NCBI RefSeq assembly: GCF_030758955.1
Contig: NZ_CP132360.1
Coordinates: 692,614 to 756,613 of the forward strand
Length of the DNA stretch: 64,000 bases
Direction of reading: 5' to 3'
From: Agrococcus beijingensis
GTDB taxonomy: Bacteria; Actinomycetota; Actinomycetes; Actinomycetales; Microbacteriaceae
This document shows positions 30,018 through 39,508 of this stretch, piece after piece; within the stretch, counting starts at the first letter, position 1, and each line of letters opens with the position of its first letter. The position numbers and the translations under genes were made by a program. Under the pieces are notes generated by a model. It was not told the DNA's origin, did not search any database, and saw only the letters and a list, made by a program, of their open reading frames with translations.

Positions 30018-30168
30018 GGGGCGCCTCCGGCTCGGGTCATCGGAAAAGCTTCAGGGGACGCGATCTGTCCCCCACTCACGACCATGTCACGCGTCCCTGT
30101 GACCGGCAACCGGCCCGCTCCCAGGTTCGCTCCGAGACCGGCGGAACCCGACGCATCCGCCCCGAACG

Positions 30169-30174
30169 TAGGAT
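30169..30174 (+). promoter_or_regulatory. -10 box of argG, leaderless geometry
   Basis: TAGGAT, then TGACCC, then the ATG of argG. Transcription would start at the start codon. Confidence 0.65.
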
Positions 30175-30177
30175 TGA

Positions 30178-31653
<1,476 letters not shown>

Positions 31654-31665
31654 ATCGAGTAGCTC

Positions 31666-31682
31666 ACGTCGCACAGCGACGT
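31666..31682. repeat. small hairpin downstream of the argG terminator
   Basis: ACGTCGC and GCGACGT pair around ACA. It stands between the argG terminator and the YCII gene, about 95 bases before the latter's start. Confidence 0.45.
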
Positions 31683-31776
31683 GCGCGTACCGAGATCTCC
31701 TGCCGAAGGGTGTCCTCCCGGGCATCCCCCATCCGTCGTATGGGTGAATGCAGGCACGCACCCAGGAGGAGACCCC

Positions 31777-32109
31777 ATGCGCTACGTGCTGTTCATCTGC
31801 ACCGACCCCGACGGCGAGCCGTACGACGCCGCGACCGACGACCCGGGCAGTTGGGTCGGCGAGCTCGAGGCGGCCGGCCGCTACGTGACGGGCGACCGGC
31901 TGCGGCCGGCCGAGGACGCCACGACCGTGCGCGTTCGCGCCGGCGAGCGGATCGTCACCGACGGGCCGTTCACCGAGAGCCGCGAGCGGATCGCGGGCTT
32001 CGACATCATCGAGGCCGACGACCTCGACCAGGCGATCGAAACGGCCGCCGGGCACCCGATGGCGCGCTTCGGCCGCGTCGAGGTGCGGCCGGTGTGGCCG
32101 TTCGAGTAG
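31777..32109 (+). CDS. YCII-related (DGPF domain) family protein
   Basis: A 110-residue protein of the YCII-related family, often encoded near ECF sigma factors in actinobacteria. The signature TDGPFTESRERIAGFDIIEADDLDQAIETAAGHP (about 58-92) is clear. The fold is a dimeric ferredoxin-like domain; a peroxidase or hydrolase role has been suggested for relatives but is not established here. A strong AGGAGGAG ribosome site precedes the ATG. No sigma-factor gene lies next to it. Confidence 0.85.
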   Translation: MRYVLFICTDPDGEPYDAATDDPGSWVGELEAAGRYVTGDRLRPAEDATTVRVRAGERIVTDGPFTESRERIAGFDIIEADDLDQAIETAAGHPMARFGRVEVRPVWPFE

Positions 32110-32172
32110 CCCCTCCCGACCGCCCGCGTCGACCGGAGCCTGTACCCCAGGTCGCTGTGCTGTACTGAGCGC

Positions 32173-35100
32173 GTGGGCGACGCGCTCGAGCCGTTCTCCC
32201 CCGCGACCAGGGCGTGGTTCACGGGGGCCTTCGCCGCTCCCACCGCCGCGCAGGCGCAGGCGTGGGCCTCGATCGCGCGCGGCGACCACACGCTCGTCGT
32301 CGCCCCGACCGGCTCGGGCAAGACCCTCGCCGCCTTCCTCTGGGCGATCGACGCGCTGCACCGAGAGGACGCCGAACCGCACGCCGAGCGCGAGCCGGGC
32401 GTGCGCGTGCTCTACGTGTCGCCGCTGAAGGCGCTCGCCGTCGACGTCGACCGCAACCTGCGCGCGCCGCTCGCCGGCATCGCCGCGCAGGGCCGCGCCG
32501 ACGGCAGCGAGCCGCCGCCGATCCGCATCGGGCTGCGCACCGGCGACACCCCGCAGGAGGAGCGCCGGCTGCAGGCGAAGCATCCCCCAGACATCCTCAT
32601 CACCACCCCCGAGTCGCGGTTCCTGCTGCTCACCAGCCGCGCGCGCGAGACGCTGCGCACGGTCGAGACGGTGATCATCGACGAGGTGCACGCGGTCGTG
32701 CCCACGAAGCGCGGCTCGCACCTGGCGCTCAGCCTGGAGCGGCTCGACGCGCAGCTCGCGAAGCCGGCGCAGCGCATCGGGCTGTCGGCGACCGTGCGCC
32801 CGATGGACGAGGTGGCGTCGTTCCTCGGCGGCCCGGCCCCGGTCACCGTGGTTGCGCCGCCGAGCGACAAGCGCATCGAGCTGACGATCACCGTGCCGGT
32901 CGACGACATGACCGACCTGCGCGGGCCGCAGCGCGACGAGGCGGCGCCCACCGGCAGCGCGTTCGGCGCGACGAAGCCCGACCAGCCGTCGATCTGGCCG
33001 CACATCGAGCGCGAGGTGCTCGACCTCGTCGACCGGCACCGCTCCACGATCGTCTTCGTGAACGCCCGGCGCGCGGCCGAGCGGCTGACGGCGCGACTGA
33101 ACGAGCTCGACGCCGAGCGGCTCGACCAGGCGGAGGCCCAGGCGGCCGAGCATCAGGCGGCGCAGCGGACGGGGGCGGATGCGTCGCCGCCATCGTCGGG
33201 GTCGCAGTCGTCGAGCGCGGCATCCGCCGGCACCGCTTCGGGAGCCGCGCCGTCGGCGGCCGGGGTCGTGCTGCGCGACGCGACCGAGCACATCCGCCTG
33301 CGCCTCGCGGAGCGCGCCGCGGCGCGCGATGCGGTCGGACCCGACGCGGAGGCGCCGCCGCTCGCGCGCGCCCACCACGGGTCGGTCTCGAAGGAGCAGC
33401 GGGCCGAGATCGAGGACCAGCTGAAGTCGGGGCGGCTGCGGTGCGTGGTCGCCACCTCGAGCCTCGAGCTCGGCATCGACATGGGCGAGGTCGACCTGGT
33501 GGTGCAGGTGGAGTCGCCGCCGAGCACCGCGAGCGGGCTGCAGCGGGTCGGCCGTGCGGGGCACAACGTGGGCGACGCGTCGCGCGGCGTGCTGATCCCG
33601 AAGCACCGCGCCGACCTGCTGCACGCGACCGTCGTCGCCGACCGGATGGCGCGCGGCGAGCTCGAGCCGATCCGGATGCCGCGGCATCCGCTCGACGTGC
33701 TCGCCCAGCAGACGGTCGCGGCGGCCGCGATGGACGAGCTGGTGGTCGACGAGTGGTTCCAGACGGTGCGGCGGGCGGCGCCCTTCGCGAAGCTCACGCG
33801 CGGCGCCTTCGACGCCACGCTCGACCTGGTCGCGGGCGTCTACCCGAGCGACGAGTTCGCCGAGCTGCGGCCGCGCGTCGTGTGGGATCGGGAGGCGGGC
33901 ACGATCGTCGGCCGCCCGAGCGCGCAGCGCATCGCCGTCTCGAGCGGCGGCACGATCCCCGACCGGGGGCTGTTCGGCGTGTTCCTCGCCGGGCAGGAGG
34001 GCAAGCCGGGCGCGCGCGTCGGCGAGCTCGACGAGGAGATGGTCTACGAGACGCGCAGCGGCGACGTCTTCGCGCTCGGTGCGACCAGCTGGCGGGTGGT
34101 CGACATCACGCACGACCGGGTGCTGGTGGTGCCGGCGTTCGGCGAGGTCGGCAAGCTGCCCTTCTGGCACGGCGACAACGAGGGCCGGCCCGCCGACCTG
34201 GGCGCCTCGATCGGCCGGGCAACGGCGGCGCTGGCCGAGGGCGTCAGCGGCGGCACGGCGGTCGACCTGCCGCACTCCGACGAGCGCGCCCGCCGCAACC
34301 TCGACGCCTATGTGCGCGACCAGCTGGCGGCGACCGGTGCGGTGCCGACCGACCGGCAGATCGTGGTGGAGCGCTCGCGCGACGAGCTGGGCGACTGGCG
34401 CCTCATCGTCCACTCCCCCTACGGCCGCCGCGTGCACGCGCCGTGGGCGCTCGCCATCGACCGGCGGCTGCGCGAGGATCGCGACCTGGGCGCGGCGGCG
34501 ATGGCCTCCGACGATGGCATCGTGATCCGCATCCCCGACTCCGACGCCGAGCCGCCGGGCGCCGACCTGCTGCGCTTCGAACCCGAGGAGCTCGAGCGCA
34601 TCGTCGAGACCGAGGCCGGCGGCACGGCGCTCTTCGCCAGCCGCTTCCGCGAGTGCGCCGCACGCGCGCTGCTGCTGCCGAAGCGCGACCCGGCACGCCG
34701 TGCCCCGCTGTGGCAGCAGCGGCAGCGGGCGGCGCAGCTGCTCGACGTCGCCAAGCGCTACCCCGACTTCCCGATCGTGCTGGAGGCCCTGCGCGAGGTG
34801 CTGCAGGACGCCTACGACCTGCCGGCGCTGCGCTCGATCGCGGAGCGGCTGCAGCACGGCGACATCCGCGTGGTCGAGGTCGAGACGCCGAGCCCGTCGC
34901 CCTTCGCGCACCACCTGCTGTTCGGCTACGTCGGCGCGTTCCTCTACGAGGGCGACGCGCCGCTGGCCGAGCGTCGTGCGGCGGCGCTGACGCTCGACCC
35001 GACGCTGCTGGCCGAGGTGCTCGGCACGACGGCGCTGCGCGAGCTGCTCGACCCGGCCGTCGTCGAGCGCATCGAGCTCGAGCTGCAGCGGCTGGCGCCC

Positions 35101-36963
35101 GACCGCCGGGCGCGCGGCGTCGAGGGGGCCGCCGACCTGCTGCGGCTGCTCGGGCCGCTGACCGTCGACGAGCTGGCGGCGCGGCTCGAGCCGGCGGGCG
35201 CCGCGCGGACGGGGCCGTCATCAGGACAGGCGGATGCGTCGCCCGACCGGACGGATGCGTCGCCCGACCGGGCGGGCGCGTCGCCCGAGGCGGCTGCGTC
35301 GCTCGACCGCGAGGGCGCGCTCGCCATCGCCGCCGAGCTCGTCGACGCCCGTCGCGCGGTGCGGGTGCGGATCGGCGACGAGGAGCGGATCGCCGCGATC
35401 GAGGATGTCGCGCGGCTGCGCGACGCGCTGGGCGTGCCGCCGCCGCCCGGCGTGCCCTCCAAGCTGCTCGAGACGGTCGTCGACCCGATCGGCGACGTCG
35501 TCTCGCGGCACGCGCGCACGCACGGCCCGTTCACGGTCGAGCAGCTGTCAGAGCGGCTGGCGCTCGCGCCCGCGGTCGCCCGTGGCGCGCTGCGCTCGCT
35601 CGAGGCGCAGGGGCGCGTGCTCTCAGGCGCCTACCGCCCCGGGGGCAGCGGCGAGGAGTGGATCGACGCGCAGGTGCTCACCCGCCTGAAGCGCCGCAGC
35701 CTGCAGGCGCTGCGCAGCGACGTCGAGCCGGTCGACCACGCGGTCTTCGCCGACCACCTGCTCGCCCACCAGCACGTGACGCGGCCGCTGACCGGGGCCG
35801 ACGGGCTGCTCGAGGTGCTCGACGGCCTCGACGGTCTGCCGCTGCCGATCAGCGCGCTCGAGACGCTCATCCTGCCCTCTCGGGTGAAGGGCTACCGCCC
35901 GTCGATGCTCGACGAGCTCACGGCGACGGGCATGATCACCTGGGCCGGCGCGGGCGCGCTCTCGGGCAAGGACGGCCGCGTCGTGCTGCGCTCGGCCGAG
36001 ACCGTCGTGCAGCGCCTCGACGTGGCGCACGACGACCCGGAGTCGGCCGCCGTGCTCGAGGCGCTCGCCGGCGGCGGCGCGCTCTTCGCGCGGCAGCTCG
36101 GCGACGCGGCGGCCCTCGACCCGGCACGGCTGGCCGAGGTGCTCTGGCCGCTCGTGTGGGCGGGGCGCATCACGAACGACACGATCGGCCCGCTGCGCGC
36201 GCACCTGGTCGGCCTGCGCGCCAGGCCGGCGCCCGCCCCCAGCCGTCGCGCGGCGCCCGCGAGCCGTCGCCGCATCGGGCTCGCACGCCCGAGCCGCACC
36301 GACACGCTGCCGATGCTGGCCGGCCGGTGGCTGCTTGCGTCGGCGCCGTCGGGCTCGCCCACCGAGCGCGCGGCGCAGACCGCCGACGCGCTGCTGGCGC
36401 GCTACGGCGTCGTCACCCGCGGCAGCGTCGCCGCCGAGGATGTGCCGGGTGGCTTCCACGGGGTCTACCAGGTGCTGAAGGCGTTCGAGGAGGCCGGCCA
36501 CACCCGCCGCGGCTACTTCGTCGACGGGCTCGGCGCGGCCCAGTTCGCCGACGCTCCCGTGGTCGATGCCCTGCGCGCGCGGCAGTCGAGCGGCGCGTCG
36601 GACGCAGTGGCCACCGTCTCGGCGGTCGACCCTGCGAACCCCTTCGGCGCCGCGCTGCCGTGGCCCGAGGCGCGCGGCGACCACAAGCCGACCCGGCGCG
36701 TGGGCGCGCTCACCACCATCGTCGCCGGACGCTGCGTGCTGCACCTCGAGCGCGGCGGCAAGTCGCTGCTGACCTTCACCGATGACGAGGCGGTGCTGCT
36801 GCGGGCGCTCGAGAGCCTGACGGATGCGGTGGCCCGGCTGGGCGGGCGGCGCCGCGTGCTCGAGGCGGTCGACGGCCGCTCGTCGCTCGAGGCCGTCCTG
36901 GCCCCGCTGCTCGACACCGCGGGGCTGCGCCGCACCCCGCGCGGCTACCGGATCGGACCCTGA
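32173..36963 (+). CDS. lhr: ATP-dependent helicase Lhr
   Basis: A 1596-residue superfamily 2 helicase, the long Lhr form known in actinobacteria, implicated in DNA repair. The N-terminal half carries the P-loop APTGSGKT (residues 44-51), the DEVH box (IIDEVHAV, about 171-178), and the motif VI-like QRVGRAGHN near residue 458. A winged-helix and Lhr-core region follow, and the long C-terminal half is typical. Two low-complexity linkers occur: Ser/Ala-rich at about 335-360, and a repeat of DASPDR-like units at about 1017-1040. GTG is the start; no ribosome site is clear, and TGTACT lies six bases before it. Confidence 0.93.
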   Translation: MGDALEPFSPATRAWFTGAFAAPTAAQAQAWASIARGDHTLVVAPTGSGKTLAAFLWAIDALHREDAEPHAEREPGVRVLYVSPLKALAVDVDRNLRAPLAGIAAQGRADGSEPPPIRIGLRTGDTPQEERRLQAKHPPDILITTPESRFLLLTSRARETLRTVETVIIDEVHAVVPTKRGSHLALSLERLDAQLAKPAQRIGLSATVRPMDEVASFLGGPAPVTVVAPPSDKRIELTITVPVDDMTDLRGPQRDEAAPTGSAFGATKPDQPSIWPHIEREVLDLVDRHRSTIVFVNARRAAERLTARLNELDAERLDQAEAQAAEHQAAQRTGADASPPSSGSQSSSAASAGTASGAAPSAAGVVLRDATEHIRLRLAERAAARDAVGPDAEAPPLARAHHGSVSKEQRAEIEDQLKSGRLRCVVATSSLELGIDMGEVDLVVQVESPPSTASGLQRVGRAGHNVGDASRGVLIPKHRADLLHATVVADRMARGELEPIRMPRHPLDVLAQQTVAAAAMDELVVDEWFQTVRRAAPFAKLTRGAFDATLDLVAGVYPSDEFAELRPRVVWDREAGTIVGRPSAQRIAVSSGGTIPDRGLFGVFLAGQEGKPGARVGELDEEMVYETRSGDVFALGATSWRVVDITHDRVLVVPAFGEVGKLPFWHGDNEGRPADLGASIGRATAALAEGVSGGTAVDLPHSDERARRNLDAYVRDQLAATGAVPTDRQIVVERSRDELGDWRLIVHSPYGRRVHAPWALAIDRRLREDRDLGAAAMASDDGIVIRIPDSDAEPPGADLLRFEPEELERIVETEAGGTALFASRFRECAARALLLPKRDPARRAPLWQQRQRAAQLLDVAKRYPDFPIVLEALREVLQDAYDLPALRSIAERLQHGDIRVVEVETPSPSPFAHHLLFGYVGAFLYEGDAPLAERRAAALTLDPTLLAEVLGTTALRELLDPAVVERIELELQRLAPDRRARGVEGAADLLRLLGPLTVDELAARLEPAGAARTGPSSGQADASPDRTDASPDRAGASPEAAASLDREGALAIAAELVDARRAVRVRIGDEERIAAIEDVARLRDALGVPPPPGVPSKLLETVVDPIGDVVSRHARTHGPFTVEQLSERLALAPAVARGALRSLEAQGRVLSGAYRPGGSGEEWIDAQVLTRLKRRSLQALRSDVEPVDHAVFADHLLAHQHVTRPLTGADGLLEVLDGLDGLPLPISALETLILPSRVKGYRPSMLDELTATGMITWAGAGALSGKDGRVVLRSAETVVQRLDVAHDDPESAAVLEALAGGGALFARQLGDAAALDPARLAEVLWPLVWAGRITNDTIGPLRAHLVGLRARPAPAPSRRAAPASRRRIGLARPSRTDTLPMLAGRWLLASAPSGSPTERAAQTADALLARYGVVTRGSVAAEDVPGGFHGVYQVLKAFEEAGHTRRGYFVDGLGAAQFADAPVVDALRARQSSGASDAVATVSAVDPANPFGAALPWPEARGDHKPTRRVGALTTIVAGRCVLHLERGGKSLLTFTDDEAVLLRALESLTDAVARLGGRRRVLEAVDGRSSLEAVLAPLLDTAGLRRTPRGYRIGP

Positions 36964-36971
36964 TGCCGCTC

Positions 36972-37040
36972 GATCTCAACGTGCCAGGTGTGCTCTTGCC
37001 GCACACCAGCCATCATCAGCACACCTCGCACGTTGAGATC
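36972..37040. repeat. 69-bp hairpin between lhr and the Nei/Fpg gene
   Basis: Arms of 23 bases pair with a single C-C mismatch: GATCTCAACGTGC with GCACGTTGAGATC, then AGGTGTGCT with AGCACACCT, around a 23-base loop. It ends 17 bases before the ATG of the glycosylase gene, so it may act as terminator for lhr and as leader structure for the next gene. Confidence 0.75.
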
Positions 37041-37057
37041 ACGGGGAGGAGAGGCTG

Positions 37058-37864
37058 ATGCCCGAGGGCGACACCATCCACCGCGCGGCCCTGCGGCTCG
37101 GCGCGGCGATGGCGGGGCGCGAGCTCGTGCGCAGCGACTTCCGGGTGCCGAAGCTGGCGACGGCCGACCTGGCCGGCGAGCGCATCGACGAGGTGCGCAG
37201 CATCGGCAAGCACCTGCTCATGCGGGGCGAGCGGTGGACGATCCACTCGCACGCGGGCATGGATGGGCTCTGGCATGTGCTCGCGCCCGGAGGCCGCGCG
37301 CCCGTGGCGAGCCACACCATCCGCGTCGTGCTCGAGACCGCCGCGAACACGATCGTCGGCTCGAGCCTGCCGGTGCTCGAGCTGCTGCCGCGCACCGGCG
37401 ACCTCGAGACGCTCGCCTACCTCGGGCCAGACCTGCTCGACCCCGCATGGGACGACGCGATGGCGGCCGAGGCCGCGCGGCGGCTGCGAGCGACGGCGGC
37501 GCCGGTCGGGGTGGCGCTGCTCGACCAGCACGCGGTGGCGGGGCTCGGCAACGTGTATCGCGGCGAGCTGTGCTTCCTGCGCGGGGTGCATCCGTCGACG
37601 CCGATCACGCAGGTCGAGGTGGAGCCGCTGGTGGCGCTCGCGCGGCGGCTGATGCTCGCGAACCGCGACCGGGTCGAGCGCACCTTCACCGGCGACACTC
37701 GCAACGGGCGGCGCACCTGGGTCTACGGGCGCGGCGGGCGGCCGTGCCTGCGGTGCGGCACGCGGATCCGCGACGCGATGCTCGGCATGGAGGACGGCAT
37801 GCTGCGGCAGGTGCAGTGGTGCCCGCGGTGCCAGCCGGAGGTCAGCGCGGCGTCCACTCCCTGA
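37058..37864 (+). CDS. nei: DNA glycosylase/AP lyase, Nei/Fpg family
   Basis: A 268-residue base-excision repair enzyme. It begins MPEGDTIHR, with Pro2 the nucleophile and Glu3 the proton donor; PEGDT instead of PELPE points to endonuclease VIII-type enzymes (Nei2 of actinobacteria), which remove oxidised pyrimidines. The helix-two-turn-helix lies near residues 145-170 (DQHAVAGLGNVYRGELCFLRGVHP), and a C-terminal zinc finger has CxxC at 229-232 and CPRC near 255. GGGGAGGAGAGG gives a strong ribosome site. Its 3' end overlaps the convergent methyltransferase gene by 23 bases. Confidence 0.9.
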   Translation: MPEGDTIHRAALRLGAAMAGRELVRSDFRVPKLATADLAGERIDEVRSIGKHLLMRGERWTIHSHAGMDGLWHVLAPGGRAPVASHTIRVVLETAANTIVGSSLPVLELLPRTGDLETLAYLGPDLLDPAWDDAMAAEAARRLRATAAPVGVALLDQHAVAGLGNVYRGELCFLRGVHPSTPITQVEVEPLVALARRLMLANRDRVERTFTGDTRNGRRTWVYGRGGRPCLRCGTRIRDAMLGMEDGMLRQVQWCPRCQPEVSAASTP

Positions 37865-38462
37865 CCCACTCGTGCATCACGATGGCGGCCGCCGCTGCCG
37901 CGTTGATCGAGCGGGTCGAGCCGAACTGGCGGATCGCCACGTGCGCGTCGGCGGCGGCGATCGCCTCGTCGGTGAGGCCCGGGCCCTCCTGGCCGAACAG
38001 CAGCACGCAGCGCTCCGGCAGCGGCGCCTGCTCGACGGGCACGCTGCCCTCGGTGTTGTCGACGGCCACGACGACCAGGCCCTCGTGCCTCGCCCACTGG
38101 GCGAACGCATCCGTCGTGTCGTGGTGCACGACGTGCAGGTAGCGGTCGGTGACCATGGCGCCGCGGCGGTTCCAGCGGCGCTTGCCGATGATGTGCACGG
38201 CGGCGGCGTTGAACGCGTTGGCGGTGCGCACGATGGAGCCGATGTTGAGGTCGTGCTGCCAGTTCTCGATCGCCACGTGGAAGCCGTGGCGGCGGGTGTC
38301 GAGGTCGGCGACGATCGCCTCGACGCGCCAGTAGCGGTAGCGGTCGACGACGTTGCGGCGGTCGCCCTGCTCGAGCAGCTCGGGGTCGTAGCGGTCGTCG
38401 GCGGGGTGCGGGCCGGGCCACGGGCCGACGCCGACCTCGAGCTGGGGTTCGTCGTCGTGCAC
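37842..38462 (-). CDS. TrmH family (SPOUT) RNA methyltransferase
   Basis: A 206-residue SPOUT-fold methyltransferase, likely acting on 2'-O-ribose of tRNA or rRNA. Motif 1 is NIGSIVRTANAF (about residue 70), motif 2 is LFGQEGPGL (about 155), and motif 3 is SINAAAAAAIVMHEW near 190. The RRHGFHVAIENWQHDLNIG segment is typical of a group of actinobacterial TrmH proteins. GTG follows TAGCCT by six bases. The target RNA is unknown. Confidence 0.88.
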   Translation of the reverse strand: MHDDEPQLEVGVGPWPGPHPADDRYDPELLEQGDRRNVVDRYRYWRVEAIVADLDTRRHGFHVAIENWQHDLNIGSIVRTANAFNAAAVHIIGKRRWNRRGAMVTDRYLHVVHHDTTDAFAQWARHEGLVVVAVDNTEGSVPVEQAPLPERCVLLFGQEGPGLTDEAIAAADAHVAIRQFGSTRSINAAAAAAIVMHEWVREWTPR

Positions 38463-38468
38463 GGCTCC

Positions 38469-38474
38469 AGGCTA
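38469..38474 (-). promoter_or_regulatory. -10 box of the TrmH-family gene, leaderless geometry
   Basis: TAGCCT on the minus strand, then GGAGCC, then GTG. GGAGCC could also serve as a short ribosome site if the start point lies upstream. Confidence 0.55.
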
Positions 38475-38487
38475 GGGCCGCTGGCGC

Positions 38488-39441
38488 TCAGAGGATGATC
38501 ACACCGGACGCGACCGGCGCGGCGGCGGGCGCAGGAGCCGCTCGTGCCGCAGGCGCGGGCCGGGCGGTCATCGAGCGATAGCCGACCGCGGTCGCCCAGC
38601 CGAGGCTCAGCCACACCGCCCACCACGGAAGCCCCGGCACGTCGGGCATGACGATCGCTTCGGGGCTGTCGGGCGCGGGCGTCGGCACCCGCTCGCCGGT
38701 GACGATGATGCGGTGGCTGTTGACGCCGAGCGGCGTGCACGTGACGAGGCTGACGAGATCGCGCCCGGCCTCGGGCATCAGCAGGTCGGTGTCGCCCGGC
38801 TCGATGACCTGCACGTCCCGCACCTCGTAGGTGAGCACCTCGCCGTACACGTCGACCTCGAACCGGTCGCCCATCCGCACCTGGTCGAGGTCGCTGAAGA
38901 GCACCGACTCGGGCAGTCCGCGGTGGCCGGTGAGCACCGCGTGCGTGCCCGCGCCGCCGACCGGCAGCGCCGAGCCGAGCAGGTGGCCGATGCCGCGGCG
39001 CAGGGTCTCCTCGTCGGTGCCGTGATAGACGGGCAGGTCGACCTGGATGCCGGGGATGCGGATGCGTGCCATCACGTCGCCGGGACCGAGATCGAGCTGC
39101 TCCTCGTAGGCGGCGACGATCGCGCGCTGGTCGCTGAGCGGCGTGCCGCCGTAGGGATCGATGAGCGCGCCGCCGGTGAGGGTCTGGTTGTAGGCGCGCG
39201 CCGCCGCGAGCTCGGCGGCGCGGCCGTCGTCACCGAGCTCGGTCATCACCTCGGTGTAGTCGTCGACGCGGGCCGACTGCTCCAGCTGCGAGAACCAGCC
39301 GGCGATCGTCGGGTAGAGCAGGATCACGACGCCCACCATCGCCATGATGGCGACGACGAGCGACGTGCGCGTCGCGCGCAGCCGCCGACGGCGCGGGCCG
39401 ACCGGTGCGGCCGGTGCCTCACGCCCTTCGATGACGCTCAC
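38488..39441 (-). CDS. srtC: class C sortase of pilus locus 1
   Basis: A 317-residue pilus-assembling sortase. A hydrophobic helix at 27-45 anchors the N-terminus. The lid sequence DPYGG (95-99) matches the DP-aromatic lid of class C sortases. Catalytic residues are His173 (TGHRGLP), Cys235 (SLVTCTP) and Arg244 (NSHRI). A second helix (273-288) precedes an Ala/Pro-rich tail. It should polymerise the backbone pilin encoded immediately upstream by joining its LPITG threonine to the pilin lysine. AGGGAG precedes the GTG. It aligns gaplessly with the second sortase up to residue 250. Confidence 0.9.
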   Translation of the reverse strand: MSVIEGREAPAAPVGPRRRRLRATRTSLVVAIMAMVGVVILLYPTIAGWFSQLEQSARVDDYTEVMTELGDDGRAAELAAARAYNQTLTGGALIDPYGGTPLSDQRAIVAAYEEQLDLGPGDVMARIRIPGIQVDLPVYHGTDEETLRRGIGHLLGSALPVGGAGTHAVLTGHRGLPESVLFSDLDQVRMGDRFEVDVYGEVLTYEVRDVQVIEPGDTDLLMPEAGRDLVSLVTCTPLGVNSHRIIVTGERVPTPAPDSPEAIVMPDVPGLPWWAVWLSLGWATAVGYRSMTARPAPAARAAPAPAAAPVASGVIIL

Positions 39442-39461
39442 GCTGCACTCCCTCGGAAGAG

Positions 39462-39500
39462 GACTGCCCCGCCGCTGCTGAGCGCGGCCGCGGGGCAGTC
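39462..39500 (-). terminator. hairpin between pilin 1 and sortase 1 genes
   Basis: GACTGCCCCGC and GCGGGGCAGTC are perfect 11-base arms around a 17-base loop with further pairing. It lies inside the operon, so it may act as a partial terminator that lowers sortase relative to pilin. Confidence 0.65.
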
Positions 39501-39508
39501 AGGTCGGA

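Noticed and set aside
31666..31760. Riboswitch or structured leader before the YCII gene
   Set aside because: There are small hairpins, but no known riboswitch core, and the gene's function gives no reason to expect one.
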